A stretch of DNA of 64,000 nt from Odontesthes bonariensis (GCF_027942865.1 NC_134526.1:8784784-8848783); one strand, 5' to 3'. Numbered from the stretch's first letter, positions 43,774 to 60,344 are shown. Made by a program: numbers and translations. Notes: generated from the sequence alone by a model not told the origin.

Positions 43774-46700
43774 ATGGGGGAGCGGACCGTTGGCAGCCCT
43801 GTGGCTGCGATCTCTCCAGTGCAGCAGATGCTGGCCTCTGGCACTGGAGCCCTCCTCACATCTCTATTTGGTTAGATTATAGAAACAAAAAAAATAGAAG
43901 AAAAAAAACAGGATTTATTTCTTTTTAACAGAATTTTTAGATCGTTTTTTTCTTCTTCTTTTTTTAACATTTGCTCCCCGTTTTGCTTGTTGTTATGCAG
44001 CTTGTTTACAGTTAAATTTGTTTTCAGTCACACCGCTGGACGTTGTGAAGATAAGGCTGCAGGCTCAACAGACTCCCTTTAACCAGGGTAGGAAAACACG
44101 TCCTCTGTGGAATCACTGAGTTTGCTTTTATCTCAATGCTTTGCTCTTGATACTTACCTCACTTCACCTCTCTGCTCTGTCTTCATGCCCTGCCTGTCAT
44201 CTGCCCCCCCCCTTTTGCTTCGTGCCCCAGCTTTAGCCCGTGAATCTGCACCATGGGGTGGTGTGAGCCGTGCTCCCAAGTGTGAGTATTGACCGGCCGC
44301 TGCAGCTCGCTGAAACAGCACATTTTCTCTGTGCGTGGCCATATGCTAGAATAACAACCAGAAGAAGAAAAAGTCCCTTCTGCATAAAGATGATCATGAA
44401 CGCAGACAGTGGAGCCCAAGCTTTTCTTTTGGGAGATCGATCACTCACTCGTGATCCTGACCTTGTTTAAATGTTTTCTATGTGTAAAACCTGTAGGGCT
44501 GGTTGGGAAATGATGCTTTTTTTAGTCTTTTCAATAGTTAGTTAGTCAATCATCAGCCTTAAATAAGTAAACAGAGTAAGCAGTACCAAGGATGGCCCTG
44601 ATGTTATCTTGAGTGGCTCTGCGGTCAGTGCCTTTGCCTGTATTATTAATGACTTTTCTCTCCCTTTTGTGAAGGCTTGTATAACTTAGGTTGCTGGTTC
44701 ATATTCCTACTGTCAGACACGAATTGTCTGAAAAATATCTTTATTCATAGATCGACTGCTGGAAATCTTGGTCAGCTGGGGTTCATACAGTCAGTGCCTG
44801 CTTAGCGTTGGGTGCTATCTGTTTCTTTGACCGCTGTTTGTCCTCCTGTACAGGGAAGTGCTTCCTGTATTGCAATGGACTGATGGACCACATCTACGTT
44901 TGTCAGAATGGAACCAGTTGCACCAGCTGGTACAAGACACCGACACATTTCAGCGGGACTCTTGTGAGTGGCACCACATTGGCGGCTGTGTTTTTGTGTC
45001 GGTCTTTTACCCCAACAGAAAATGATCCAGGATGTCCGTCTTGTTTTTATTTGTGCGACAGGATGCGTTTGTGAAAATCACACGCCATGAAGGAGTCCGG
45101 TCTCTGTGGAGTGGGCTGCCACCAACACTGTGAGTGTCACCTGGAAAATGCAGAACTTATAACACAGAGGGCAGTCTTTATAAAAGGTGGTAGAATTCTC
45201 TGAGTACTAAGGAAAGCAGCGTCACTGCTTCCTTTCCCATCTGAAACACCAGACCATACTTTATGAGGGAAAAAAACAGATGCTCATGAACAGATCTCTG
45301 AGTGTGAATGGGCAGAATCTTCAGACGAGGAACAAAAATGGATCCATGCATGTAAACAGCTGTGGAGAACAAAAAACACATTGGCTGAAATGGAAAAACC
45401 TGAAACCCGTGATCTGTTTTTCTGTGACAGTTTTGCTCCTTTATAAGCTTCTTTTTTTTTTTTTTTGTTTATTAAATGTATTTTATTTATCTTCTGTCAA
45501 ACAATGACTGATGCTCAGAACAGGAGGTTAGGAAGTCTGCAGGCTCTGCTTGAAGCCTACAAATATGGCTGTTTCCCTCAGAGGCAGTCATCAGATCAGG
45601 GGTCTTCAGTATGGAAGTTTTTCTGTGCCATCAGAGTTTGAATACGAATTTCTAATATTGAATTTTTACAGCATCAAAATCAGACTTTGAATTTGAGAAA
45701 CCAACAGTGTAAAAAAAAATTCAACATCTAAAAAAAAAATTCAGTGGAAAAAGAACCAGATTTTTAACATCCGGGTAAACAGGGAGAAGCAATCGATCCC
45801 TGTCTCAATTCATCAGATCTTCTCCCTGTTTACCCGGATGTTAAAAATCTGGTTCTTTTTCCACTGAATTTTTTGAAGTTGAATTTTTTTCCACTGATTT
45901 TTTTTTTTTTTGTTTTTGTTTTTAGAAATTGCTTCTTTTTTTTTTTTTTACACTGTTGGTTTTTCAAATTCAAAGTCTGATTTTGATGCTGTAAAAATTC
46001 AATATTAGAAATTTGTATTCAAACTCTGATGGCACAGAAAAACTTCCATACTTCAGTCTGAGACGGTCAGCCTCCATTCAGATCAAGTTTGGGGAAAAAT
46101 CACCACAGTCTTGTTTTCTGGACGCCGCAATAATCGTGATTTTGTTGTTTAATCCCGTACGCGCTTCGAAAGTGAACCAAAGCAAGAACCAAATATTGGT
46201 GTTTAACATTTCCAGACAAAACAAAACGCATAAATAGTCTGTCCTGACATTAAAAAGAAAAAGAAAAGTCAATAATCTCAGAATTAATGTATCTGACTCT
46301 TCTGGTTTGACATGCCTGGACATGCCTTACTGTGCCTGTGTTTCCTGGTTGTTTCTACCACCACTATTAAAAAGACAAATGTCAAGAATTCTCTGTATTA
46401 AAAGAAAAAAACAAAACAAATCCACCCAAATTTCAACAGCATTTCTTATTAATTAATTAATTGATGCACGTACACTCCCAAAAATAACCGGACGAAGGTA
46501 ACACTTCATGAATGTGGTTTTTCTGCAGCTTTTAGAGCAGAAGAAATGTGTTGAACACTTCTGACTGTGAAGTATTTAGTTGTTTTTATTCAAAGAGCAG
46601 TACGCAGTTTCTGTTTTTACATTTCAAAGCTTTGCATGAATGGTGCGTGCAGCAGCACCGATTTCCAACGCTGTTCTTTTGTTTGTGTGCGCAGGGTCAT

Positions 46701-48815
46701 GGCCGTACCAGCCACGGTCATCTACTTCACATGCTACGACCAGCTGCGGGACTTCCTGAGGTTCGGCATGGGAATGCAGGGCAGCCACGTCCCTCTTCTC
46801 GCTGGCGGCCTTGCCAGATGTAAGTGCATGAGAATCCCACACCGACGCCCCAGCTGTGAGCAGTTTGCTGTAACTCGTGTGTGCGTTTGGGTTTATTGCA
46901 GTGGGGGCTGTGACGGTGATCAGCCCTCTGGAGCTGGTTCGGACCAAGATGCAGTCCAGACGTTTGACGTACAGCGAGCTGCGGGTGTGTATCCGCTCTG
47001 CGGTGGCCCAGGATGGCCTGCTGTCGCTGTGGAGGGGCTGGGGACCCACTGTTCTCAGAGATGTGCCCTTTTCTGGTGAGATACGTGAACACATAGAGGG
47101 GAAATATACTGTACTTAAGGGCCGCTGTAGAGACACAAAGTCAATCCAGTTTTTTTTTTTGTTTTTTTTTAAACTACACGTCATGTTGGGAAAAGGTGTC
47201 GAACCAGTCCTGGAGCATTTTACACTCTTGTTATTATTCAATCTTTTCAACGTGTTCAAAACATGAACTCTTAGACCTAAGTTTGGTTTGTTTTGGCCTC
47301 ACATTTGCGGGTTTGGGGGTGGTTTGGTTAGTATTTGAGAAATAAGGAATGGGGGACGGGGGGGAACAACCGAAATGGGCTGTTGTTTCTTGTTGATTGG
47401 CAAAGCAACAAATTTAGATTCCCAACTATCTCTGTTTGTGTATATCTGTAGCGCTGTACTGGTTCAACTATGAACTGGTGAAGGCCCAGCTCTGTGAACA
47501 GCATGGACTGCCTGAGGCCAACTTTTCCATCAGCTTTACTGCAGGAGCCGTCTCTGGAGCTGTGAGTACCCATCAGCAGCGCTAACACACACACTTCTCC
47601 TCTGCTGCTGTTGCTGCAGTGAAGCAATGCTTAAAGTAGCACGTTTTCATGAATAATTATCAGTTATTTTTCTATGAAACCTGAAAACTGTGCTGAGGAG
47701 ATGACACGAATAAGTCGCTTACTAGATTTCCATCCAAATGTATTCTGAAATCTAATGTTTGCACGTGTGCATACATGACTGTTCCACTAACCCAATTTTT
47801 TTGTTAAGAGAGGGTTCATCAAGATAGGTTCAAGGTGATCCAAAGTGTTGTGTAACAGTTGTTTATGGAGTGTTTAAGAAGAGCTGTAGAACAGGGTAAA
47901 GGAAGTAAATGAGTGCCAGTCAAACCATGGACAAAGGGCAAAAAACTAATGTGATGGAACATCTGGTTACAGGGAACTGAAACTGAATGAATACAACTGT
48001 ACTGGAATGATGACAGCTAAATTATCTGCGTCAACCATTAAGAAACAGCGTTTCATTACAATTTTTAAGGTTATTAAGGGACTGGGAAGCTCCTTTGGGA
48101 AAATGGATTTAATGCCGTCTGTGTTTATGACCTCGGCTTATCTGATATTGAGGTCTTGAACAATGTGTTAAAATCACGAATGTTTTAATTAGGACAGTGT
48201 TTGACGCACATGCAGGTTGTAATGTTCGAGTTAATAATTAAACAGCATTCTTATATAAACGGTTATCCTTTAAGATCGTTATTATTGAGGGGTGTGAGGT
48301 GTAACTCGTAGTATTGCTCAGGTAATGAGGGTTGGTGTCTGTTACACTCATTGTAGATTGCTGCAGTCCTGACGCTGCCATTCGATGTCGTAAAAACTCG
48401 CAGGCAGATCCAGCTCGGAGAGATGGATACTCTCGGAGGTCAGTGCTTGTATATAAACTTAACGTGGACATATATGTCGTAGGAATGTGCTTACAGTGAC
48501 TCATCATTATTCCCTTTTGTTATTACTCAGTTTCCGTAAAGAAGACCGCATCCACCTGGCACATAATGAAGGAAATCTGGTCTGAGTTGGGCTACAGGGG
48601 CCTCTTTGCAGGTACGCTTCAATTCTGACTTAGGTTCAGTAAAAATGTGCTGTTTTACCATCCAAAAAAAGTGAAATTATATTTGTTTTTTTTCAGGTTT
48701 CATGCCCAGGGTGATCAAAGTTGCCCCGGCCTGTGCTGTTATGATAAGCAGCTATGAGTTTGGGAAGACCTTCTTCCAAAAGATGAACCTTGATCGACAG
48801 CAGCTGGCAACCTGA
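43774..48815 (+). CDS. slc25a39: Mitochondrial glutathione carrier, solute carrier family 25 member 39
   Basis: Coding exons: 43774-43870, 44028-44087, 44231-44281, 44854-44963, 45062-45129, 46695-46819, 46902-47075, 47452-47561, 48357-48438, 48531-48611 and 48697-48815 (stop TGA). Phases join to 358 residues; human SLC25A39 has 359. Three carrier signatures are visible: [20 protein letters not shown] and [13 protein letters not shown]25A39 imports glutathione across the inner mitochondrial membrane. The first matrix loop (WKCFLYCNG ... YVCQNGTSC) keeps four cysteines, the set reported in the human protein to bind an iron-sulfur cluster and control stability. It lies beside grn as in human. 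Poly(A) signal AATAAA at 49267-49272. Confidence 0.96.
45610..46050. mobile_element. 441-bp near-perfect palindrome (foldback element) in an slc25a39 intron
   Basis: The sequence from TATGGAAGTTTTTCTGTGCC is mirrored as its complement, ending GGCACAGAAAAACTTCCATA. The arms are about 200 bases, the centre is near 45800-45815 (around ATCGATCCCTGTCTC), and a few T-run length differences break the symmetry. It is flanked by a 6-bp direct repeat CTTCAG (45604-45609 and 46051-46056). Its ends (TATGGAAG) resemble TACGGAAG of the grn-intron transposons, which also make 6-bp duplications. It would form a long hairpin in the pre-mRNA. Confidence 0.85.
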
Positions 48816-50230
48816 AGGCTGTTGGAAAACATGAAGGTTTTGTTATGAGGACAGATAGAGATTAAGACTTCTCAGAGAAAAAGCTCTGAGGATGGACTTG
48901 TGCTTCTGGGACAAGCCTACAACCAGGGCCACAAAAAGGAGCCTCAGCAAACCTGAACACTGAGGGACCACAGACTTTTATGTGTGTTTGAGCTGATTCT
49001 TCATAGGTTTAAAAGCAGAATTCAGTGTGTATGTGTGTGTGTGTGTGTGTGTGTGAAGGAACACAAGTTATTCCAAAAGTGTTGGTGAAGAAGTCACAGA
49101 TTCAGTCTGACCACAATCACCCATGATGACAAACCTGAGCCCACTCACCCGCTGTGCATGACAGTGGTGGAAACTTAATGACTGCAACTTCATCTGTACT
49201 GTGGCATGGATTGTAGATGTTTCAAGATAAGCTGCTCCCACTTGCATCACTGCATAAACTGAAAGGAATAAAGCATGACAATTTTGGGTAATTATCTGCT
49301 ATGTAGATGACTTACAAATTTTTTTTTGTATGCAGGATAGATATGTTTGGATTTTGAGTTGCAACAGGAGAGCTGTGAAATTAAATGAAAACAATAGTTT
49401 CTCGTGTTTTGCGGACGTTTGCCTCTGCTTTGTGGTCCTAGTTCTCGTAAAAAGACACTTTACTTCATGCAAGCTCTTACTTTATGAGGATACAGTCTCC
49501 ATGTCTTCATTTGTGCACGATGCATTTAGCAGTTAATACTACAGTTACATCAATTTCTGTGAAAAATCAGGATTTGCTAAGAAGTTTCAGGTGATGGTTG
49601 ATGGACAAAAGCAACAAAGGGTTTTTAAAAAATGTACCTAGCAGCATTCTGGTGATTAAAATGCTTTAGTGTTCCTATCCACACACACAAAAAGATAAAA
49701 ACTAAAAAACACTGGATCATAAAACAAGTTATTTCTGCCTTAATTTGCTGATGTAAATGTGTGTCTTGTTTTATATGAATAAAATCATTGAAAGGCGCTA
49801 CAACCTGATTTTTTTTTTTTTTATGAAAGAAATCATATATTTCATAAGTATGCTGGTTTAAATGACAAAAAAACATTGTCTACATTAGTCATGATAGTGA
49901 CATGGATGTGATATTGGACATTAAAAGATTAAAAATGTACACTAATTTAAATTCAGCTTTAATAAAAAGGGTAAGACAAAGTTAAATTCAAGTCAAACTA
50001 AAGAAAATGTTCATTTTTTTTTTATTATGTCTCTTAGATCTCAGACATATAAGAACAAATAAGGGAGTCATAATTATTCTATTATCAAAAGTTATATTGT
50101 GTTGTACAGTATTTAACTTACAAGCAGACAGCGGCATCTAGTGGTTAGAACGTTTAATACCGTTAGGACCGGAAATGTCATGGGCGGGACTTCTCGGAGG
50201 ATAATCACGCCGGCTCTCGCGATTTTTGCT
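48816..50230 (+). other. slc25a39 3' UTR and spacer to rpl3
   Basis: The 3' UTR runs to about 49290, after AATAAA at 49267-49272, and contains a (GT)n tract at 49025-49055. The rest, to the rpl3 promoter, is AT-rich with no supported gene. Confidence 0.6.
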
Positions 50231-50289
50231 CAAGTATATAGAGGCAGTTAGCCCCTCGATAGTTCTCTTTCATTCGGACTGGAGACAAA
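50160..50289 (+). promoter_or_regulatory. rpl3 core promoter and 5' UTR
   Basis: Motifs in order: ACCGGAAATG (ETS) near 50167, GGGCGGGAC (GC box), CTCTCGCGAT (TCTCGCGA-type element) near 50214, a TATA-like AGTATATAG near 50234, then CTCTTTC at about 50265 as a likely 5'-TOP start. The ATG follows at 50290. This is the usual layout of a teleost ribosomal protein promoter. Confidence 0.6.
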
Positions 50290-53503
<3,214 letters not shown>

Positions 53504-53579
53504 AGTCCCCGCCTTCAGATGTTGTCTCTGCAGGGTTGAATATCACCATCACTACAGCTGTGCAGAGTTGTTTAATAAA

Positions 53580-54790
53580 ATATAAAAACCAAAGAATGTC
53601 TTTGTATCAGTTTATTTGATATGGTGTTGAGTGACTGATGGTGCGTTTTAAGTTGACTAGAGAAAGAATTGGATATCATTATTGGGAACACTGGTTAAAA
53701 TAATGCTTCATTTAGTCACTTGAAAACCTTTTGAAAGCTCACTATTAATGGAAAATGCCACTTAAAGATGGGGCAAAGTTCTCCAAATCCTTGAGATAAA
53801 TGCAGGTAGTCTGATTAAGAGGAAAAGGTTTTTTTTTTTTTAAATAGTAGACATGATTGTTTTGAGTTGTGTTCTCTTAGGAGTATAAAATTTCCATCGA
53901 GTGGCCTTGACTAGTTTAGTTGCATTGAGCTAACCCTAAATGTTTCCAGTTCTGCACCTCGGCTGAAAAGGTTGACGTCAGCTGGGATGAGAGCTGCCGC
54001 CTATGCAGAACTGATGGACAGCAAGTCACTGCATTTAGCCAACATTGCATGTTTTTAACTGGCTATATGTGTCCTTGAGCTGTAAGGTTTGCATTTGGCT
54101 GACACGCACAGCTCCAGCAGTCGCAGGATAATTAAGCCCCGGCATCATCTATTCTGAGTCATCAGTGCCAAATCTGAGACCTTCGCTTCAGCGGGTAATG
54201 AGAAAGACCCTGAGAGGGCTCTACAGACAGTTTAGATATCCCGTGAAACACCTTTCTGAGACCTCTGCATAATATTCAGCTCTCTTAGCAGAAATGTGGA
54301 TTTACTGTAAGGCTTTTCAAGGTCCCACCCAGCACACCTGGAGCTGCGGGGGTTGAAGGACGGCTGTTCTCTGGAGCAGCATTTTAGCTATTGGACATTT
54401 CCTCTATCAAAGCAGTTCTGCCTTAGAGATACTCTGGTGCTAAAAGTGAGCCTGCTGCACATGTTGAAAGCAGGTTGAAGCCCTGTGTCGCTGTGGCCAG
54501 AGGACAGTCATGGAGATGATTCTGCTGTTGCATAATCACCTCCAGAGGCTTTGACCCCTGACCCTCTGCTCGGCTTTACATAACACCCCCATCCCTGCTG
54601 AATGTGGCCATTAATTGCTCCCTCGGCCCCGTTCAGGTGAGGTCAGGTGTCGGGGCAGGTGCATCTACTCAAAGAGCATGTTTGTGAACCTTTCACGTGA
54701 GCACCATTTCACCCCATTAGTCCAGTCGTCCATCATCCTGTGAGCTCTGCTCAGAATCAGGCTGATGACTTCATAGACTTCTGAGGAGGT
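53580..54790. other. Spacer after rpl3, no supported gene
   Basis: Mixed-composition, non-repetitive sequence without long frames. I see no RNA gene. Confidence 0.5.
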
Positions 54791-54879
54791 GACGGATTTG
54801 GAAGATTATCTAGAAACTTATTGTTACTATTTAGACATTTTACATCAGTCTGGTCAGTGTCTATTTCTTTGTGTTCATC

Positions 54880-55860
54880 TGTGGTTTTGGTTGTTTTATT
54901 GTTCTTTTTCATCAGTCTGGTTATTTTTTAGTGATTTGTCATATTTCCATGTCAGTATGTTAAGTGCCAGTTTGTGGCTGCTTTGCGGGAACTTGTTAAA
55001 TTTAACGGTTCTTTGTCCCTCTTTTTGGTTCTTGTGCATCAGTTTGTGACCCTACAATATCTCAATGTGTATTAATTGGTAGTTCTGCCTCCCCTTTGTG
55101 CACGACTTTTTAGTTATCTTGTGTTTGGTCTCTCTGCTCTCATCGTCAGCTTTTAGATCTTTTGCATCAGTCTGTGGCTGTTTTGATTGTCTGTGGTAGT
55201 TTCAGTCTGCGTTTGTTATAGTTTTGTGGTGGTTTGCACCTCTGTGATTATTTTGTGTCTCTTTTTAACGTTCTCCTGCTGACTTTTTGGGTTACTTTAA
55301 GTCACTTTTATTGACCGTTTCGTATCTGCTCATTTTGTGTGAGCTTGTCGATGCTTTGAATGAATTTATTCATCATTCTGTTGAATGCCATTTCCAGGTT
55401 GTTTGTGCTGTTCGCTTTACTTCTCAATCATTTAGAATATGGGAATCTGCTTAACGTATTTGTGGGTTTTTTTATTGGTTCGCAGACTTTTTGTACATTT
55501 TGCATGTATTTATGGTCATTTTGAGACACATTGTGGTCATTTTAGTTATTTTGTGCGTTTGCGGTTATTTTGCATGGAATGCTTTGCCTTTTGTTTCGCT
55601 TTGTTATTGCTGTTAATCAGTTCAGCTAAACTTTGTGGCACTTTTTTACATCTTAATTAACATTCACTGTCTGTATTTACCTTTTGTTTTACTTTGTGGT
55701 CACATTGCATCCTGATTATGTGCCACTTTTTGATCCTTTTGTCAATATTGTGTCATATTTTTATTTGATTCTGGATGGACTTTCATAGATTTGCCTCAGT
55801 CTTTGTTTTTGAGTCTCTGTAGTTGTTTTGCATCACTTTGTGGTAATTTTCTGATAATTA
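54880..55860 (+). repeat. T/G-rich degenerate tandem repeat
   Basis: Repeated variants of a unit like TTTTGTGTCTCTTTGTGGT / ATTTTGCATCAGTTTGTGG recur throughout, strongly T- and G-biased and nearly free of A-runs. This looks like a decayed minisatellite. Open frames in it are compositional artefacts. Confidence 0.65.
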
Positions 55861-56654
55861 TTGGTTGGTTTGTGTGGTTATGTGCGGTTCAACACCGCCA
55901 GTTTCCATTCACATGGCTCTGCACCTGATCATTTCAGTCCTTTATCATTTGAAATGACTTCTCTTAAAGGGAAGCACAAAAGGATTCTGTATTGTTTGTG
56001 GCTCTTTAAAAAAAAAAAAAAAAAAATCATAAGCCAGTCCATATGCATGTATGTGTGTGCTACCATGCAGTGGAACCTCCAGTGCAGTGCTGTGGTAGCA
56101 GCTGTTGTTAGTGGGACAGCAGCCAGGTAACCAAAGTGCATGCTGGGACAGCAGAGCGGATGGCCAAGCGTTTGATTTATGTGAGTATGTGTGAGTGTGC
56201 AGTTGCCTGCACATGTATGTAGGCGTGTGCATCTGTGTGTTGGTGTTCTTCCTGGCATTGTCGACATCCGGCTGGCACAGAGTCAGCAGCGTACCATCCT
56301 GCTGAGTGAGGGTAGTGGCTGGGTGGTGTCGTGGCGTGGAGTCTGACAGGAGGACAGACTGTTGGAGGGGACGACCACACACTCAGGACCATTATTACAC
56401 ACGAAGGAGGCTACAGGCGACAACTGGTCCAACAGTGACCATCTCACAGCTTGACGAGTGTAAGGGACAGTTTCGTGGCTAAAATCCCCGGAATTTAGGT
56501 CTGAAATAATTTCCTCTTCAGGATGTAGTTAATCTACAACAAAATTGTTCTCTGAATAATCATTTAAATTAAAAAATGCAGTGTGTCCTTACAATCTTTG
56601 AGGAAATGTGGAGGACAAAAGAAGAAGAGGACCCAAGACCTGACACAGGAGCTG

Positions 56655-57060
56655 AGAGATGCATCTGGACCTTCAGCTGATCCATCTGCTGTTGGCCCAA
56701 GCCTCATCAGAAATGGTCTCCATTGAAGGGTGGCTGTCAAGAAGCCGTTCTTAAGGAAGGGAAACAGGGAGAAAAGGCTGAGCTGTGCCAAAGGACACAA
56801 GAAGTGGGCTGAAAATCAGTGGCAGCAGGTCTTATGGAGGGATGAATCCTCCCCAGAGCCCGGAGCTCAACATTACTGAAGCAGGGTGGGATCATGTTGG
56901 CAGAGAACGGAACAAAAGGTAGCCCACATCCAAAGAAGAGCTTTGGGATGTCCTTCAAGAAGCCTGGAGAACTATTCCTGAAGACTCCTTAAAGAAATAA
57001 CAGAAAGCTTTTCTAAGAGGGTTCAGGCTGTGTTGAAGAATAAAGGCTGTTCAATCAAAT
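56655..57060 (+). pseudogene. Tc1-like transposase relic, copy B (3' part)
   Basis: It shares with copy A (37360-37735) GTTGGCCCAAGCCTCATCAG, AAGGGAAACAGGGAGAAAAG and CATCCAAAGAAGAGCTTTGG. It runs further at the 3' end (AACTATTCCTGAAGACTCCT, then TTCAGGCTGTGTTGAAGAAT), which encodes the usual Tc1 C-terminus region. Frameshifted and nonfunctional. Confidence 0.75.
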
Positions 57061-57141
57061 GCATCAACCCTGTTCACGTTCATGTTCGCACATGTTTTAA
57101 TAATTTGCTGCACCTGTATCCTGTTTTTCTGGTAATACACA

Positions 57142-57142
<1 letters not shown>

Positions 57143-57201
<59 letters not shown>
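57143..57201. repeat. (AT)n microsatellite, about 59 bp
   Basis: A long pure AT/TA run directly after the Tc1 relic, with further TATA-rich text to about 57270. Confidence 0.95.
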
Positions 57202-57209
<8 letters not shown>

Positions 57210-57597
57210 ATACATACTTATATGTATGTATGTAGGTAGTATATATTTATATATACACACACACACATATATACATAAGTTGCATTTATCAAAATGGCCA
57301 GGATGTCTCCTTTCACATAGCCTAAGAATGTGTTCTTGAAGCTTGTATTTATCACACCTCTCTTGGCGAAACTCCCAACATGAAGACTGGGAAATGTATC
57401 TATATTTCATGCTTCTTTTAGTGTGAAGAAGTCAAGATGTAATGAGATAGATTCACTTACATTCTTCCTGCCAGACCTGATAAAATATTAGTGTAAATGT
57501 CTTCATCCATCTTTTTAACGTACATGGACCTCACTGACTAATTCTGCATGGCTTTACAAGTCAGCGGTTCTCTTCTTCTCATTCTGTGTCTGTGCAG

Positions 57598-57785
57598 GCG
57601 ACACTGAATCTGAGTCTTTCTCTGGGGCCTTACAGACTGCAGCTCCTACACCCCTGCACCGTGGCATCAGTATTCCAGGCCCGTTCATGGACACGGCGTT
57701 CCCTGAGCCGAAGGAGGCAGCAGCAGCCCCGCAACTCATCTCCCATCCCACCAGCAGAGGGCAGAGCATGGCTCCATTTGGTTAA
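57598..57785 (+). CDS. Candidate terminal coding exon of an unknown gene
   Basis: An acceptor (TCTGTGTCTGTGCAG) precedes a GC-rich open frame of 62 codons ending TAA. It begins (x)GC then DTESESFSGALQTAAPTP, continues HRGISIPGPFMDTAFPEP and ends TSRGQSMAPFG. Composition and base use contrast with the AT-rich surroundings, and the product looks like a disordered C-terminal tail. I do not recognise the family and see no partner exon within the window. The opposite strand is also open, so this is tentative. Confidence 0.3.
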
Positions 57786-60019
57786 AGCATCCAAGAGCAC
57801 TTTGTGTGCTATTGCTTTGGTTCCTCCTCTTTATGTCTCTTTTTAAACTGTCCTCCATTCAGAGCTGGATTTGAAAGTTTCATATGCTTTAAAACAGCAA
57901 TGACACAGCTCAGACTGTTCTCTGCTCCCTAAAGTTTCTCTCGTGGGAGATGATAGCACTTCTTTGCTGCTTGTATCAACAATAGTGGTGATGCAAATAT
58001 GTTGTTTGACTACTTTTTGCTCAAATATCTTTTTTTTTTTTTTTTTTTTCACCTGGAGGACTGAGCTTATAGCTCTCTGTTGCCACTCCACTTTACATGA
58101 CCCAAAAATAACCTGCAGTGAGCGCAGTCAGCAACTGTTCCGGTCAGCAGAAACAACAGGCAGACACTCGGGTTTGCACATGCAGATTCAGTGTTTGCAT
58201 GAAAAGGAAAGAAAAAAAAAACCCACATCTGCACAGATGTCCTCACACACGCACATTTCAGGTAGCGTTTGGTTTCCAGAGCTATCATCCTCAGAGAGTG
58301 AATGTTTGGGGTCTGGAGCCTCTTCTTACCAACGTAGAGTTGGCGGTGGATTTGGAGGCACGGCGCCCGCAGGTTCCAGCCTCTCTGGCCCAAAACCTTA
58401 TCCAGTAAGGTCACAGAGAGGGCACTGGAAGGTCTGATGTGAGGTTATGTAACCTTGCAGCCTGCCAGAGATGCAAAGCCAAGCTTGGGCAGTGACAGAG
58501 CCTGTGAGTTTTCTCCTAATATTCCTAACCAAGGCAGCGGGGGAGGCCTCATCTTGATAACCCCCCCATCTGTCTCTGATCACACAGCACTGTAGAGACA
58601 CTTTGATTGCCACAGCAGAAAGGAAGGGAGGGAAGGAGAAAACTGGAGGGAAGGAGAATAGCATGACTTAAATGCTGAAGAGACCTGATGATGTAGGCTA
58701 ATTAGCAATCTAAGTTATAAAGGGGGGTCAAATTTGAGGAAGTTTTAATAACTTTGTCTTTTGTTTGCAGATGTTTAGGACAAAAAAACTATTTTTTTTG
58801 GGATCAATTTATGCAAAATCCTTGTCAAATGATTAATTTGCTACTATATTTCCGATAACAGTCTCATGGAGAGGATGTTCAGGGTTGTCCATAATTATAT
58901 CATAATTATATATGGTAACAAGCAAAAGTTTAGCTGAATTAAACAAGCTAAAATAACCTAGTCTCCTACCTCTGATGATCGATACTGCGCTCCAGAAAAT
59001 CTAGTCAATGTGGTCTCACTGTACGCCTCACGTCTCAGTCTTATGTGACCTCATCAGTCAGGTCGCTGTGCCCTGAGCCAATCGAACTTGAACATAAGGA
59101 AACAGATTTGACTATAGGAATAGACTAAACTTATTTCACCTTGATGTTTTTCTAGAGGTGAGAAGTAAGAAGTGTAGTTGCCTTATTTTGATTCATATTA
59201 GAGCCATGAGGCCTCAGTTCAAATTTTGGTCCAAGTTGTCATGAGGAAATCACTCAACTGCACATCCTGGTTAACGTAACATCTTTCCGCCTTTATTCAA
59301 CATCACCTACATTGCAAACTTTTCCAAGTGTAACGTTCAACAAAGCTGTGAAGTTGTAGTAGCTCCGGACATAGTGTGTGTTTCTTGCATCTTCTTGAGA
59401 TTTTCTACTGCTCTTTTCTGAGAAAACAGATTTCTGAGACATTTTTTTTATGCTGGCAAGTTTTTACATCTGTTGTGATGCGCAACCATGGCAACAGGAA
59501 AGTTGTTAGCCTGTTGGAGCCAACTGAGCTTTCCAAAGCCCGAGTAATGCCTGGAAAGAGGAGACGTCTATAATGCAGAGCAGCAACTAAATGGAGAAAA
59601 AGATCATTGCTGGAAATATGAGCTCAATGGAAAATAAAGTGGACAAAGTTGGATCCCTGATGAGGACACAGCAGGAATATCAGGAAAGGAATATTCTTTT
59701 TCCCTTATCGAGACATGGGAGCAGGAACTCCAACATCTTTCTACTCAGCCTTAAGACTATATGACAGACAGAGACTGCAGACAGAGGTAACAGTGAAGGA
59801 GGGATTACAGAGCTTGTTTACAACAGATGGTGTAATCCTGGACATGATACTGAGAAGGAGCATCTCTGCTCCCCAGTTGATGATCTGTTGGCTGTGAGTT
59901 CCTCTCCATGTTGCCTCCTGAGAGAGTTCTCCTGTAGTACCTGCCGATGCTGCAAATGTACTCATCAGCTAAGTTGTTGGCAAGCTTCAAAGCTACTATT
60001 TTTATATTTGGGACATACA

Positions 60020-60058
<39 letters not shown>

Positions 60059-60336
60059 TGGTTAGATTACAATATTTGGCCTTGTGCACATGTAAGATAG
60101 TAAAACTATATAAAGTGCATCATCTAAAACAGCTGTGACAAACGGTAGCCAGAGTTAACAGGCCACTAATCCAAAATGCTGCATACAAAGGAGCAAGAGT
60201 AAAACTGTTGTCTTTTAACAGGCATTGTGCAGTATATCTTTGTTGTTATTTGTGTTTGTACATAACAGCTTCGTGAAATGTTTGTAAATTCTTGAAGTAG
60301 AGCTTATTGCACTTGTTCTTCATCCTTTTCATTAGT
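57786..60336. other. Stretch without a supported gene
   Basis: Contains a T-run at 58031-58049 and an (AT)n run at 60020-60054. No coding, RNA or clear mobile element recognised. Confidence 0.5.
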
Positions 60337-60344
60337 GTTTTTTT

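Noticed and set aside
46567-47259. Long overlapping frames on both strands over slc25a39 exons 6-7
   Set aside because: They read through introns and other frames; the carrier exons explain the region.
54789-55660. Hydrophobic frames rich in Phe, Leu, Cys and Trp
   Set aside because: They are translations of a T/G-rich degenerate repeat, not membrane proteins.
57051-57410. Minus frame with a long Tyr-Ile repeat
   Set aside because: It is a translated (AT)n microsatellite.
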